Notes under the pieces: model-generated | Told to the model about the DNA's origin: nothing | Seen by the model: only the letters and a program-made list of their open reading frames with translations | Databases searched by the model: none | Part shown: positions 56,525-64,000 of the stretch, one piece after another | Position numbering within the stretch: the first letter of the stretch is position 1 | Layout: every line of letters begins with the position of its first letter | Program-made: the position numbers and the translations under genes | Assembly (NCBI RefSeq): GCF_907163135.1 | Contig: NZ_CAJQUA010000001.1 | Location: 883,001-947,000 of the forward strand | DNA from: Brachymonas denitrificans | GTDB lineage: Bacteria > Pseudomonadota > Gammaproteobacteria > Burkholderiales > Burkholderiaceae_C | DNA: 64,000 nucleotides | Reading direction: 5' to 3'

Positions 56525-57430
56525 TCAGGCTACTCCATGCTGGCGGAACCAGGCCAGCATGCGTTTCCAGCCATCCCTGGCTGCCGCCTCGCGGTAGCTC
56601 GGACGGTAGTCTGCGTGGAAAGCATGGGGGGCATCCGGATACACGACGAAGCTGCTGGCCGCTGCGGCGCGGTTGCCTTTCGCGCCCGCTTGCTGCAATG
56701 CCGTTTTCATGCGCTCAACGGTATCGAGCGGAATCCCGGTATCTGCGCCGCCGTACAGTCCCAGCACCGGACCGTGCAACTGTCCGGCCACATCGACAGG
56801 ATGGCGCGGTGCCAGCGGTGAGGCATCGCCTGCCAGTCGCCCATACCAGGCCACGCCGGCCTTCACTGCGGGGTTGTGCGCGGCATACAGCCAGGTGATG
56901 CGGCCACCCCAGCAGAACCCGGTAATTCCGAGACGCGAGGTATCGCCACCATGTGACGCTGCCCAACGTACCGTGGCATCCAGGTCAGCCATGACCTGGG
57001 CATCCGGCACCTTGGCAATCACCTCCCTCATCAGCTTGGGGATTTCGGTGTAGCTGCCTGCATCGCCCTGACGCACGAACAAGGATGGGGCGATGGCCAG
57101 ATAGCCTTCATGCGCCAGACGGCGGGCCACGTCCGCGATATGCGCATGGACGCCGAAGATTTCGGAGACCACCAGCACGACCGGCAAGTTGCTCTTACCC
57201 GCAGCAGCAGCCCGATAGGCCGGCATGGCAAAGCCGTTGATATCGATCAGCACATTGCCGGCGTCCAGTCCGATAGCAGAAGTTTGTTGCTGCGTGGGAG
57301 CGACGCAACCGGATACTGCAGCCGCCAGCACAGCACTCGCGGCGGCAGCGGTTTGCAGCATGCTGCGGCGCGTCGGCTCGGCTGCACCGGTCAGCAGGGT
57401 TTCGGCATCCTTTAGCTGGTTCTGGTTCAT
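56525..57430 (-). CDS. Dienelactone hydrolase family protein, exported
   Basis: A 301-residue alpha/beta hydrolase. The DLH Cys-Asp-His triad is present (GFCWGG, LGLYGGADTGIP, APHAFH). The N-terminus holds a twin-arginine-like signal about 20 residues in (PTRRSMLQTAAAASAVLAAAVSGC) with a possible lipobox, so it likely acts outside the cytoplasm, unlike classical DLH of chloroaromatic pathways. GGAAGGAG precedes ATG 57430. Substrate unknown. Confidence 0.88.
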   Translation of the reverse strand: MNQNQLKDAETLLTGAAEPTRRSMLQTAAAASAVLAAAVSGCVAPTQQQTSAIGLDAGNVLIDINGFAMPAYRAAAAGKSNLPVVLVVSEIFGVHAHIADVARRLAHEGYLAIAPSLFVRQGDAGSYTEIPKLMREVIAKVPDAQVMADLDATVRWAASHGGDTSRLGITGFCWGGRITWLYAAHNPAVKAGVAWYGRLAGDASPLAPRHPVDVAGQLHGPVLGLYGGADTGIPLDTVERMKTALQQAGAKGNRAAAASSFVVYPDAPHAFHADYRPSYREAAARDGWKRMLAWFRQHGVA

Positions 57431-57589
57431 GCTTTTCTCCTTCCGGGGTTGAAAATCGGGGATCAATCCTTCCTAATCAACTGCATTAACGGGCTGGTGG
57501 ACTGGAAATGCTCCAGCTAATCCCCCCCCGGCAATAGGCCGGTCAGCGACAGTATGAGGAAAGAGCGCCCCTCCCAGCCCACACTCTGA

Positions 57590-60409
57590 TCAGTGCGCCT
57601 GCTCCCAGTTGGGACCGACGCCGATTTCGGCCACCAGCGGCACACGCAGTTCCGCCACGCCGGCCATGATGCGCGGCACTTCGCTGCGCACCCAGTCGAC
57701 CTCGGCCTCGGGCACCTCGAACACCAGTTCATCGTGCACCTGCAGGATCATGCGGGTGGCGGCCTGGCGCTCGTCCAGCACGCGCTGCACCTCGATCATG
57801 CTCATCTTGATCAGGTCGGCGGCCGTGCCCTGCATGGGGGCATTGATGGCGGCGCGCTCGGCGCCAGCGCGGCGCGGGCCATTGGGGCTCTTGATATCGG
57901 GCAGGTAGAGGCGGCGGCCAAAGACGGTTTCGACATAGCCCTGCTCGCGTGCCTGGTCACGCGTGCGCTCCATGTATTCACGCACGCCCGGGTAACGCTC
58001 AAAGTAGCGCTGGATGTAATTGCGCGCCGCGGTGTTGTCGATGCCGAGCGACTTGGCTAGACCAAAGCTGCTCATGCCGTAAATCAGGCCAAAGTTGATC
58101 ACCTTGGCGTAGCGGCGCTGTTCGCTGCTGACCTGGTCCGGCGCCACGCCGAACACCTCGGAGGCGGTGGCGCGGTGCACGTCGGCGCCGCTTTCGAAGG
58201 CATGGATCAGGGCGGCATCCTGGCTGATGTGGGCCATGATGCGCAGTTCGATCTGGCTGTAGTCGGCACTGGCAATCACGTTGCCGGCGCCGGCGACAAA
58301 GGCTTCGCGGATGCGCCGCCCTTCTGCCGTGCGCACGGGGATGTTCTGCAGGTTGGGATCACTGCTGGACAGGCGCCCCGTCACGGCCACGGCCTGTGCG
58401 TAGTTGGTGTGCACGCGCCCGGTGCCCGGGTTGGTCATGCCCGCCAGCTTGTCGGTATAGGTGTTCTTCAGCTTGGACAGGCTGCGGTATTCCAGGATGG
58501 TGCGCGGCAGCGGAAAATCCTCGGCCAGCTTTTCCAGCACTTCCTCGTCGGTGCTGGGGGCGCCGGTGGAGGTTTTCTTGATGACCGGCAGGCCCAGTTT
58601 GGTGAAGAAGATTTCGCCGATCTGCTTGGGGGAACTCAGGTTGAAGCTCTGCTCGGCCATTTCGTGGGCGCTGCGTTCCAGTTCCAGCATGCGCAGGCCG
58701 AGCTCGTTGCTCTGTCGCGCGAGTTGCTGGGCGTCGATCTGCACGCCGTTGCGTTCGATGCGGAACAGGATTTCGCTGGCGGCGATCTCCAGTTCATAGA
58801 TGCGGCGCAGTTTCTCGTCCTGCGCGATCTGCGGCCACAGGGCCTGATGCACCTGCAGGGCAAAATCCGCATCCTCGCAGCCATAGACGGTGGCCTGCCC
58901 GACCGGCACCTGGCTGAACGGAATCTGGCTGGCGCCCTTGCCGCACAAATCCTCGTAGCTCAGGCCCTGGCGGCTGATATGGCGCTGAGCCAGGCTTTCC
59001 AGGCCATGCGGCTTGTGCGCTTCCAGCACGTAGCTTTGCAGCATGGTGTCATGCGCGTAGCCATGCACCTGGATGCCGTGATTGGCAAAGACATGGCGGT
59101 CGTACTTGATGTTCTGGCCGAGCTTGAGCTTGCCGGCATCTTCCAGCCACGGGCGCAGGCGCTGCAGCACCTCGTCCAGCGGGAGCTGTTCAGGGGCATC
59201 CGGGGCTTCATGCCCGAGCGGGATGTAGACGGCCTTGCCCGGCTCCACGCTCAGGCTGATGCCCAGGATGCGGGCCTGCATCGGGTTGAGCGAGGTGGTC
59301 TCGGTGTCGATGGCGGTGAGCGCAGCCTGGTCGATGCGCGTCAGCCAGGCATCGAAATCCGTCCAGGTGGTGATGGCCTGGTAGTCGGAGGCGTGGCCGG
59401 CGCTGTCGGCCCCGCTGGGGCGAGCCTCGCTGAACAGGTCGCCGGTGCCGCCCACGGCAGGCGTAGAGGGAGCAGCAGCGCCCTCTTTCTCCAGCAGGGT
59501 CTTGAGCAGGCTTCGGAACTGGAAACGCTCATAGAAAGCGCGCAGTTCCTCGAAGCGGCGGGGATGGCGTGCCAGCTGGCCCAGATCGGGCAAGCCGTGC
59601 ACATGGCCGCTCAGGTCGCAGTCGGTCTTGATGGTGACCAGCTGGCGGCCAATAGGCAGCCAGTCCAGCGCCTTGCGCAGGTTTTCTCCCACCACGCCTT
59701 TCAGCCCGGGCGCCTCCTCGATCAGCTTGTCCAGCGAACCATAGGCATTGAGCCACTTTGCCGCAGTCTTGGGGCCGACCTTATCGACCCCGGGCACGTT
59801 GTCGACCGCATCTCCCACCAGCGTCTGATAGTCGATCATCAGCGACGGCGGCACGCCGAATTCGGCGGTGACACCGGCCACGTCGCGCTTCTTGCCCGTC
59901 ATGGTGTCGATGATGGTGATGTGCTCGTTGACCAGCTGGCTCAGGTCCTTGTCGCCGCTGGAAATGATGACGCGTTTGCCCTGCTGCGCGGCCATGCCGG
60001 CCAGCGTGCCGATGATGTCGTCGGCTTCCACCCCCTCGATGCACAGCACGTGCCATCCGAGCAGCCGCACCACCTCATGGATCGGCTCGATCTGGCTGCG
60101 CAGGTCGTCGGGCATGGGCGGACGGTGGCCCTTGTAGTCGGGATAGATCTCGTTGCGGAAGGTCTCGCCCTTGGCATCGAACACGCAGACGGCGTAGCGC
60201 GTGGGATATTCGCGCTCCAGCGACTGCATCATGTTGATCAGGATGCGCAGCGCACCGGTGGGCTGGCGGGTGCCGTCGGGCAGCGTCACGCTCCAGTCGC
60301 CTCCGGCATGGAAGGCCCGGTACAGGTAGCTGGATCCGTCCACCAGCAGCAGGGTGTCGTCGGGCGCGTCCACCACGGGGGCGTTGTCGGGAGAAATCTG
60401 TTCTTGCAT
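57590..60409 (-). CDS. polA: DNA polymerase I
   Basis: 939 residues with all three activities: N-terminal 5' nuclease (LLVDGSSYLYRAFHA, YKGHRPPMPDDLR, SGDKDLSQLV) and a 3'-5' exonuclease with its acidic ligands (AIDTETTSLNP, NIKYDRHVF, CEDADF). The polymerase domain follows (GRLSSSDPNLQNIPVRTAEGR read at about residues 700-720, ASADYSQIELR, VINFGLIYGMSSFGL, QVHDELVFEV). ATG 60409 (MQEQISPDN) is used. It is divergent from the DUF2782 gene. Confidence 0.97.
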   Translation of the reverse strand: MQEQISPDNAPVVDAPDDTLLLVDGSSYLYRAFHAGGDWSVTLPDGTRQPTGALRILINMMQSLEREYPTRYAVCVFDAKGETFRNEIYPDYKGHRPPMPDDLRSQIEPIHEVVRLLGWHVLCIEGVEADDIIGTLAGMAAQQGKRVIISSGDKDLSQLVNEHITIIDTMTGKKRDVAGVTAEFGVPPSLMIDYQTLVGDAVDNVPGVDKVGPKTAAKWLNAYGSLDKLIEEAPGLKGVVGENLRKALDWLPIGRQLVTIKTDCDLSGHVHGLPDLGQLARHPRRFEELRAFYERFQFRSLLKTLLEKEGAAAPSTPAVGGTGDLFSEARPSGADSAGHASDYQAITTWTDFDAWLTRIDQAALTAIDTETTSLNPMQARILGISLSVEPGKAVYIPLGHEAPDAPEQLPLDEVLQRLRPWLEDAGKLKLGQNIKYDRHVFANHGIQVHGYAHDTMLQSYVLEAHKPHGLESLAQRHISRQGLSYEDLCGKGASQIPFSQVPVGQATVYGCEDADFALQVHQALWPQIAQDEKLRRIYELEIAASEILFRIERNGVQIDAQQLARQSNELGLRMLELERSAHEMAEQSFNLSSPKQIGEIFFTKLGLPVIKKTSTGAPSTDEEVLEKLAEDFPLPRTILEYRSLSKLKNTYTDKLAGMTNPGTGRVHTNYAQAVAVTGRLSSSDPNLQNIPVRTAEGRRIREAFVAGAGNVIASADYSQIELRIMAHISQDAALIHAFESGADVHRATASEVFGVAPDQVSSEQRRYAKVINFGLIYGMSSFGLAKSLGIDNTAARNYIQRYFERYPGVREYMERTRDQAREQGYVETVFGRRLYLPDIKSPNGPRRAGAERAAINAPMQGTAADLIKMSMIEVQRVLDERQAATRMILQVHDELVFEVPEAEVDWVRSEVPRIMAGVAELRVPLVAEIGVGPNWEQAH

Positions 60410-60563
60410 AGGCCTGCCATTGTGCCTGCAAAGCCCGGTGCGGCAATGCGGCATTCCCCGCCCTGTGCGCGCGGACGGCTGGGGAAAAGCAGTCTTATGC
60501 CCTAAAATCGCTGCATTGCGCCCCGTGCGGCGCCCTGTTCCGATCTTTCCAAGCACCATCGCC

Positions 60564-60905
60564 ATGAAAACTCCCCTGTCCGTCTCCATCCTGCTGGCTG
60601 CCGCCGTGTTTTCCCATACCGCGTGGACGCAGACGCACGGAGTGGCTGCGGCCAGCGCCCCGGCTGTCGTGTCTGACCAGCCTGGCGTTGCCGAAGGCGA
60701 CGGCCAGCTGCGCGGTGACCAGCGCATCGAGCGCCTGCACCACCAGGACAGCGGCTCCACCATCGACGAACTGCGCGTGGGTGGCGAATCGCAGATCATC
60801 ACCGTCAAGCCGAACAACCGCGCACCGGCCTACGAGATCAATCCCGAACGCACCAATCCCACGGCCAACTCCGGCCAGCGCATGTGGAACCTGCTGAAAT
60901 TCTGA
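60564..60905 (+). CDS. DUF2782 family exported protein
   Basis: A 113-residue protein: signal peptide (MKTPLSVSILLAAAVFSHTAW), a spacer, then the DUF2782 core (QRIERLHHQDSGSTIDELRVGGESQIITVKP, read at about residues 53-84, and YEINPERTNP). The role is unknown. In beta- and gammaproteobacteria it is regularly found next to polA and thrB, as here. Confidence 0.85.
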   Translation: MKTPLSVSILLAAAVFSHTAWTQTHGVAAASAPAVVSDQPGVAEGDGQLRGDQRIERLHHQDSGSTIDELRVGGESQIITVKPNNRAPAYEINPERTNPTANSGQRMWNLLKF

Positions 60906-60927
60906 TTCTTGCGCGCTTGACTCCACC

Positions 60928-61896
60928 ATGGCTGTATTTACCGAAGTCTCGCTCGAGGCTGCCCGTCCCCTGTTCGAAGAATTGCAACTCGGCACTCTGC
61001 TGGAGCTGCGCGGCATCCAGGGCGGCATTGAAAACACCAACTATTTCGCCACGACCGACCGTGGCGAATATGTGCTGACCCTGTTCGAGCGTCTGACGCA
61101 CGCCCAGCTTCCGTTCTACCTGTACCTGATGCAGCATCTGGCGCTGCGCGGAATCCCCGTGCCGCAGCCGGCGAACAATGCCGAAGGCGAGGTGCTGTTC
61201 ACCTTGTGCGGCAAGCCCGCTGCCGTGGTCAACAGGCTGGCCGGCAAGAGCCAGCTGCAGCCGCAGGCGGTGCACTGCGCCGCCGTTGGCACCACGCTGG
61301 CGCGCATGCATCTGGCCGCCCGCGACTACGAGCGCGAGCAGCCCAACCTGCGCGGCCTGCCCTGGTGGAATGCCACGGCGCCCGAGGTCTATCCGCACAT
61401 GGACGAGGGTCAGCGTGCGCTGCTGCAATCCGAGCTGGCCTACCAGAACCACATAGCCGCCAGCGCCGCCTATCAGGCCCTGCCGCGCGGCCCGGTGCAT
61501 GCCGACCTGTTCCGCGACAATGTGATGTTCGACGGAGAGACCCTGACCGGCTGCTTCGATTTCTACTTTGCCGGAGTGGATACCTGGCTGTTCGACCTGG
61601 GCGTGTGCATCAATGACTGGTGCATCGACCTGGCGAGCGGTGCACTCGATCCGGCACGCACCCAGGCGCTGCTGGATGCCTATCAGGCAGTACGGCCGCT
61701 GGAAGCGGCCGAGCGCGAACTGCTGCCCGCCATGCTGCGTGCCGCGGCACTGCGCTTCTGGGTATCGCGGCTGTGGGATTTCTACCTGCCGCGCGAAGCC
61801 AGCATGCTGGTGCCGCATGATCCCACGCACTTCGAGCGCGTGCTGCGCGAGCGCATTGCGCATCCGCTGACGCTGCATACGCCGCAGCATGCCTGA
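60928..61896 (+). CDS. thrB: Homoserine kinase (APH-fold ThrB)
   Basis: A 322-residue kinase of the aminoglycoside-phosphotransferase fold that phosphorylates homoserine in threonine synthesis. The start MAVFTEVSLEAARPLFEEL, GGIENTNYFA, the catalytic GPVHADLFRDNVMF and the DFDFYFAG-like metal motif (CFDFYFAGVDTWLFDLGV) identify it. It is not the GHMP type of E. coli. It follows DUF2782 by 22 bases. Confidence 0.95.
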   Translation: MAVFTEVSLEAARPLFEELQLGTLLELRGIQGGIENTNYFATTDRGEYVLTLFERLTHAQLPFYLYLMQHLALRGIPVPQPANNAEGEVLFTLCGKPAAVVNRLAGKSQLQPQAVHCAAVGTTLARMHLAARDYEREQPNLRGLPWWNATAPEVYPHMDEGQRALLQSELAYQNHIAASAAYQALPRGPVHADLFRDNVMFDGETLTGCFDFYFAGVDTWLFDLGVCINDWCIDLASGALDPARTQALLDAYQAVRPLEAAERELLPAMLRAAALRFWVSRLWDFYLPREASMLVPHDPTHFERVLRERIAHPLTLHTPQHA

Positions 61897-61973
61897 GCAG
61901 GCATGGCTGCACGGTTTGTTCCGCACCGCGCCTGACCGGGCCCGGCTGCGGAACCCTGACTGAATTTCTGCCC

Positions 61974-62771
61974 ATGCGACTGAACATCGTCCCTGCCAGC
62001 CAGGGCATCCAATGGATGAAGCAAGGCATCGCCACCTTCCGCAAGAAGCCGCTGGCCATGCTCGGACTGTTCTTCATCTTCCCGACCGTGGTGAACCTGC
62101 TGTCGCTGATTCCGTGGCTGGGCATCGCCCTGGCGCTGGCCATGCTGCCGGCGGCCACGCTGGGCTTCATGACGGCGGCACGCGAAGTGGCGCAGGGCAA
62201 CTACCCCATGCCCACCGTGCTGCTCACCGCCTTTCGCGCCGGCCAGCAACGCGTTCACGCCATCGCCGTGCTGGGCATGCTGTATGCCGTGCTGTTCGGC
62301 CTGAGCATGGCCGTGACGCAGTGGGTGGACGGCGGCCAGTTCGTGCGCATCTACCTGCTGGGTGAGAGCATCACGCCGGAAGCGCTGCGCGAGCTGATGT
62401 CCAAGGGCGATTTCCAGATGGCTGCCATGCTGGCCGGTACGCTCAACGTGGTGATTGCCATGCTGTTCTGGCATGCGCCGGCACTGGTGCACTGGCACGG
62501 CGTATCGCCGGTGAAAAGCCTGTTTTTCAGCATTGTGGCCTGCGTGCGCAATTTCCCGGCGTTTTTCGTCTACCTGATGGCCTGGATCGGCCTGACCATG
62601 CTGGTGGCGCTGGGCGCCTCGTTGCTGTTCACGGCGGCGGCCGGGCCAGTGATCGGCTCGGTGCTGATGCAGCTGACGCTGATGGTGATCACGGCCATGT
62701 TCTTCACGTCGCAGTACTTCAGCTATCTGGACTGCTTTGTCGAGGCGCGCGAGTCGGGCATCGAGGTCTGA
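61974..62771 (+). CDS. BPSS1780 family membrane protein
   Basis: A 265-residue protein with about six helices, starting MRLNIVPASQGIQWMKQG. This is the conserved opening of a Burkholderiales membrane family of unknown role (FRKKPLAMLGLFFIF, LPAATLGFMTAAREV). Its stop lies four bases before the convergent trmD stop. Confidence 0.8.
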   Translation: MRLNIVPASQGIQWMKQGIATFRKKPLAMLGLFFIFPTVVNLLSLIPWLGIALALAMLPAATLGFMTAAREVAQGNYPMPTVLLTAFRAGQQRVHAIAVLGMLYAVLFGLSMAVTQWVDGGQFVRIYLLGESITPEALRELMSKGDFQMAAMLAGTLNVVIAMLFWHAPALVHWHGVSPVKSLFFSIVACVRNFPAFFVYLMAWIGLTMLVALGASLLFTAAAGPVIGSVLMQLTLMVITAMFFTSQYFSYLDCFVEARESGIEV

Positions 62772-62775
62772 GCGA

Positions 62776-63549
62776 TCAGCGTTTGCCTGAGTCCGCGAAG
62801 CGCGCCAGGGTGGTCTTGTCTGCCTTGTCCAGCAGACCCTGGCTGCGGGCGCGCTCGATCAGTTCCGGGCGGTGCCGTGCGGTCAGTTGCAGGCTCTGGT
62901 CGCGTCGCCAGCGGGCGATGGCGGCATGGTTGCCGCCCAGCAGCACTTCGGGCACACCCTGCCCCTGCCATTGCTCGGGACGCGTGTAGTGCGGGCAGTC
63001 CAGCAGGCCATCGAGTGCGGGATTGAAGCTGTCCTGGATATGGCTGGCCTCGTCCTGCAGCACGCCGGGCTGCAGGCGCGCCACGGCATCCAGTAGCGCC
63101 ACGGCGGCGATCTCGCCGCCCGAAAGCACGAAGTCGCCCAGGCTGAGCTGGTGCGTGACATGGGCATCGACAAAGCGCTGGTCGATGCCTTCGTAGCGGC
63201 CGCACAGCAGGATGGCGCCTTCTCCCTCTGCCCATTGCGTGACCACGCCGTGATCCAGCCGCGCGCCGATTGGCGTGAACAGCACCACGGGGGCCTCGCT
63301 GCCCTCGGCATCGGCACGGTCCTGGCGGATGGCCTGCAGGCAGCGTGACAGGGGTTCGGCCATCATTACCATGCCGGGGCCACCGCCAAACGGACGGTCG
63401 TCCACGCGACGGTAGTTGCCTTCGGCAAAATCCCGCAACTGCCACAGTTTGACCTGCACCTGCCCGCTGGCGTAGGCGCGGCGCGTGACGCCGGCCTCCA
63501 GATAGGGCTGGATCAGTTCGGGGAACAGGGTGATGATGTCGAAGCGCAT
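62776..63549 (-). CDS. trmD: tRNA (guanine(37)-N1)-methyltransferase TrmD
   Basis: A 257-residue SPOUT methyltransferase that makes m1G37. It carries MRFDIITLFPELIQPYLE, GGGPGMVMMAEPL, LLCGRYEGIDQRF and the knot FVLSGGEIAAVALLDAVARL. It lies nine bases after rimM, the usual rimM-trmD order. rplS, which normally follows, is not next; a BPSS1780 gene is there instead, on the other strand. Confidence 0.96.
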   Translation of the reverse strand: MRFDIITLFPELIQPYLEAGVTRRAYASGQVQVKLWQLRDFAEGNYRRVDDRPFGGGPGMVMMAEPLSRCLQAIRQDRADAEGSEAPVVLFTPIGARLDHGVVTQWAEGEGAILLCGRYEGIDQRFVDAHVTHQLSLGDFVLSGGEIAAVALLDAVARLQPGVLQDEASHIQDSFNPALDGLLDCPHYTRPEQWQGQGVPEVLLGGNHAAIARWRRDQSLQLTARHRPELIERARSQGLLDKADKTTLARFADSGKR

Positions 63550-63558
63550 GCGGTGCGA

Positions 63559-64000
63559 TCAGTAGTCGGGCTGCCAGTCGACCACGATGCGCTTGCCGGG
63601 CACGTCCACGCTGTCGACGAAAGCATCGACAAAGGGAATCAGGCGCTCCTGCGCCTTGCCTTCGGCATCAGGGCCGGCGTCGAGTACCAGCGTGGTTTGC
63701 GGGCCGGTGGCAAGCAGGTCGCGCACGGTGCCCAGGGCCACGCCCTCGCGGTTGCTGACGGCGCAGCCAATCAGGTCGACCCAGTAGTATTCGCCCTCTT
63801 CCGGCGGCGGGAAGCTGGAGCGCGGCACCAGGATGCGGGCGCCCTTGAGCAGTTCGGCAGCGTTGCGGTCCATGATGGCGGCGGCGCCGGCCACCAGACC
63901 ATCGCCATGTTCGCGCACCTGGCGGATCTGCAGCGTGCGGGCGCCCTCGAAATGGCGTGCGCCACGCTCGGCCGGCAGCAGGAACCATTGTTTGGCGCTG
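63559..64000 (-). CDS. rimM: Ribosome maturation factor RimM, partial
   Basis: The C-terminal ~147 residues are in the window, and the start lies beyond base 64000. RimM helps 30S subunit maturation by binding S19. Visible parts are the end of the RimM N-terminal domain (SAKQWFLLPAERGARHFEG) and the PRC-barrel domain (EEGEYYWVDLIGCAVSN, LGTVRDLLATGPQTTLVL, ERLIPFVDAFV, IVVDWQPDY). Confidence 0.95.
   Translation of the reverse strand, partial: SAKQWFLLPAERGARHFEGARTLQIRQVREHGDGLVAGAAAIMDRNAAELLKGARILVPRSSFPPPEEGEYYWVDLIGCAVSNREGVALGTVRDLLATGPQTTLVLDAGPDAEGKAQERLIPFVDAFVDSVDVPGKRIVVDWQPDY

Noticed and set aside
58175-60505. A 776-codon plus-strand frame over polA
   Set aside because: Shadow frame of polA, without recognisable motifs or ribosome site.

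Overview
The window is a dense, GC-rich bacterial chromosome segment with the gene content and order of a betaproteobacterium (Burkholderiales, close to Comamonadaceae). Supporting marks are a DUF2782 protein upstream of an APH-type thrB, a BPSS1780-family membrane protein, glnD-map pairing, an xseB-ispA-dxs cluster and an rimM-trmD pair. Nearly everything is chromosomal core or metabolic sequence. I see no CRISPR array, rRNA, insertion sequence, integrase or phage module. One tRNA gene, Leu(UAA), is present.

Region by region: 1-5.2 kb holds the 3' end of ligA, a CYTH-CHAD protein, an EamA exporter, a class I DAHP synthase and tRNA-Leu. 5.2-9.4 kb (minus strand) holds a small basic exported protein, glnD and map. 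9.4-14.8 kb is a vitamin B12 uptake unit: cobalamin riboswitch, a BtuB-type receptor, and btuF-btuC-btuD with overlapping or nearly touching genes. 14.9-19.1 kb is purL. 19.1-21.3 kb has an LD-carboxypeptidase, a C-terminally truncated CDF metal exporter and a divergent RcnR-type Ni/Co regulator with a perfect operator between them. 21.3-25.0 kb has an NSS transporter behind a structured leader, dusA and azlCD. 25.3-29.4 kb is a beta-oxidation operon. 29.5-40.5 kb carries a LapA-like protein, tex, a DsrE protein, a HipB/HipA-like pair whose kinase site is degenerate, ygfZ, mltG-tmk-holB-tatD and an ankyrin protein.

40.8-45.2 kb is the most interesting locus. frdC-frdA-frdB encode a Wolinella-type diheme quinol:fumarate reductase. 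All four haem His, the two functional Glu of the membrane subunit and the covalent-FAD His sit at positions that map one-to-one on the Wolinella enzyme. Convergent to it, across one shared terminator, lies an RquA-like methyltransferase, the enzyme that makes rhodoquinone from ubiquinone. Read together they form a self-contained low-potential fumarate respiration module. Rhodoquinone is known from few bacteria, Brachymonas among the Burkholderiales, so the genome may be Brachymonas or a relative (inference only).

45.5-64 kb: a small membrane protein, a TRAP transporter (dctQ-dctM with an unusual Pro/Ala-rich tail, and a convergent binding protein), dxs-ispA-xseB, a Rieske oxygenase, a DMT transporter, a two-domain sulfurtransferase, a dienelactone hydrolase, polA, a DUF2782 protein, thrB, a BPSS1780 membrane protein, trmD and a partial rimM.
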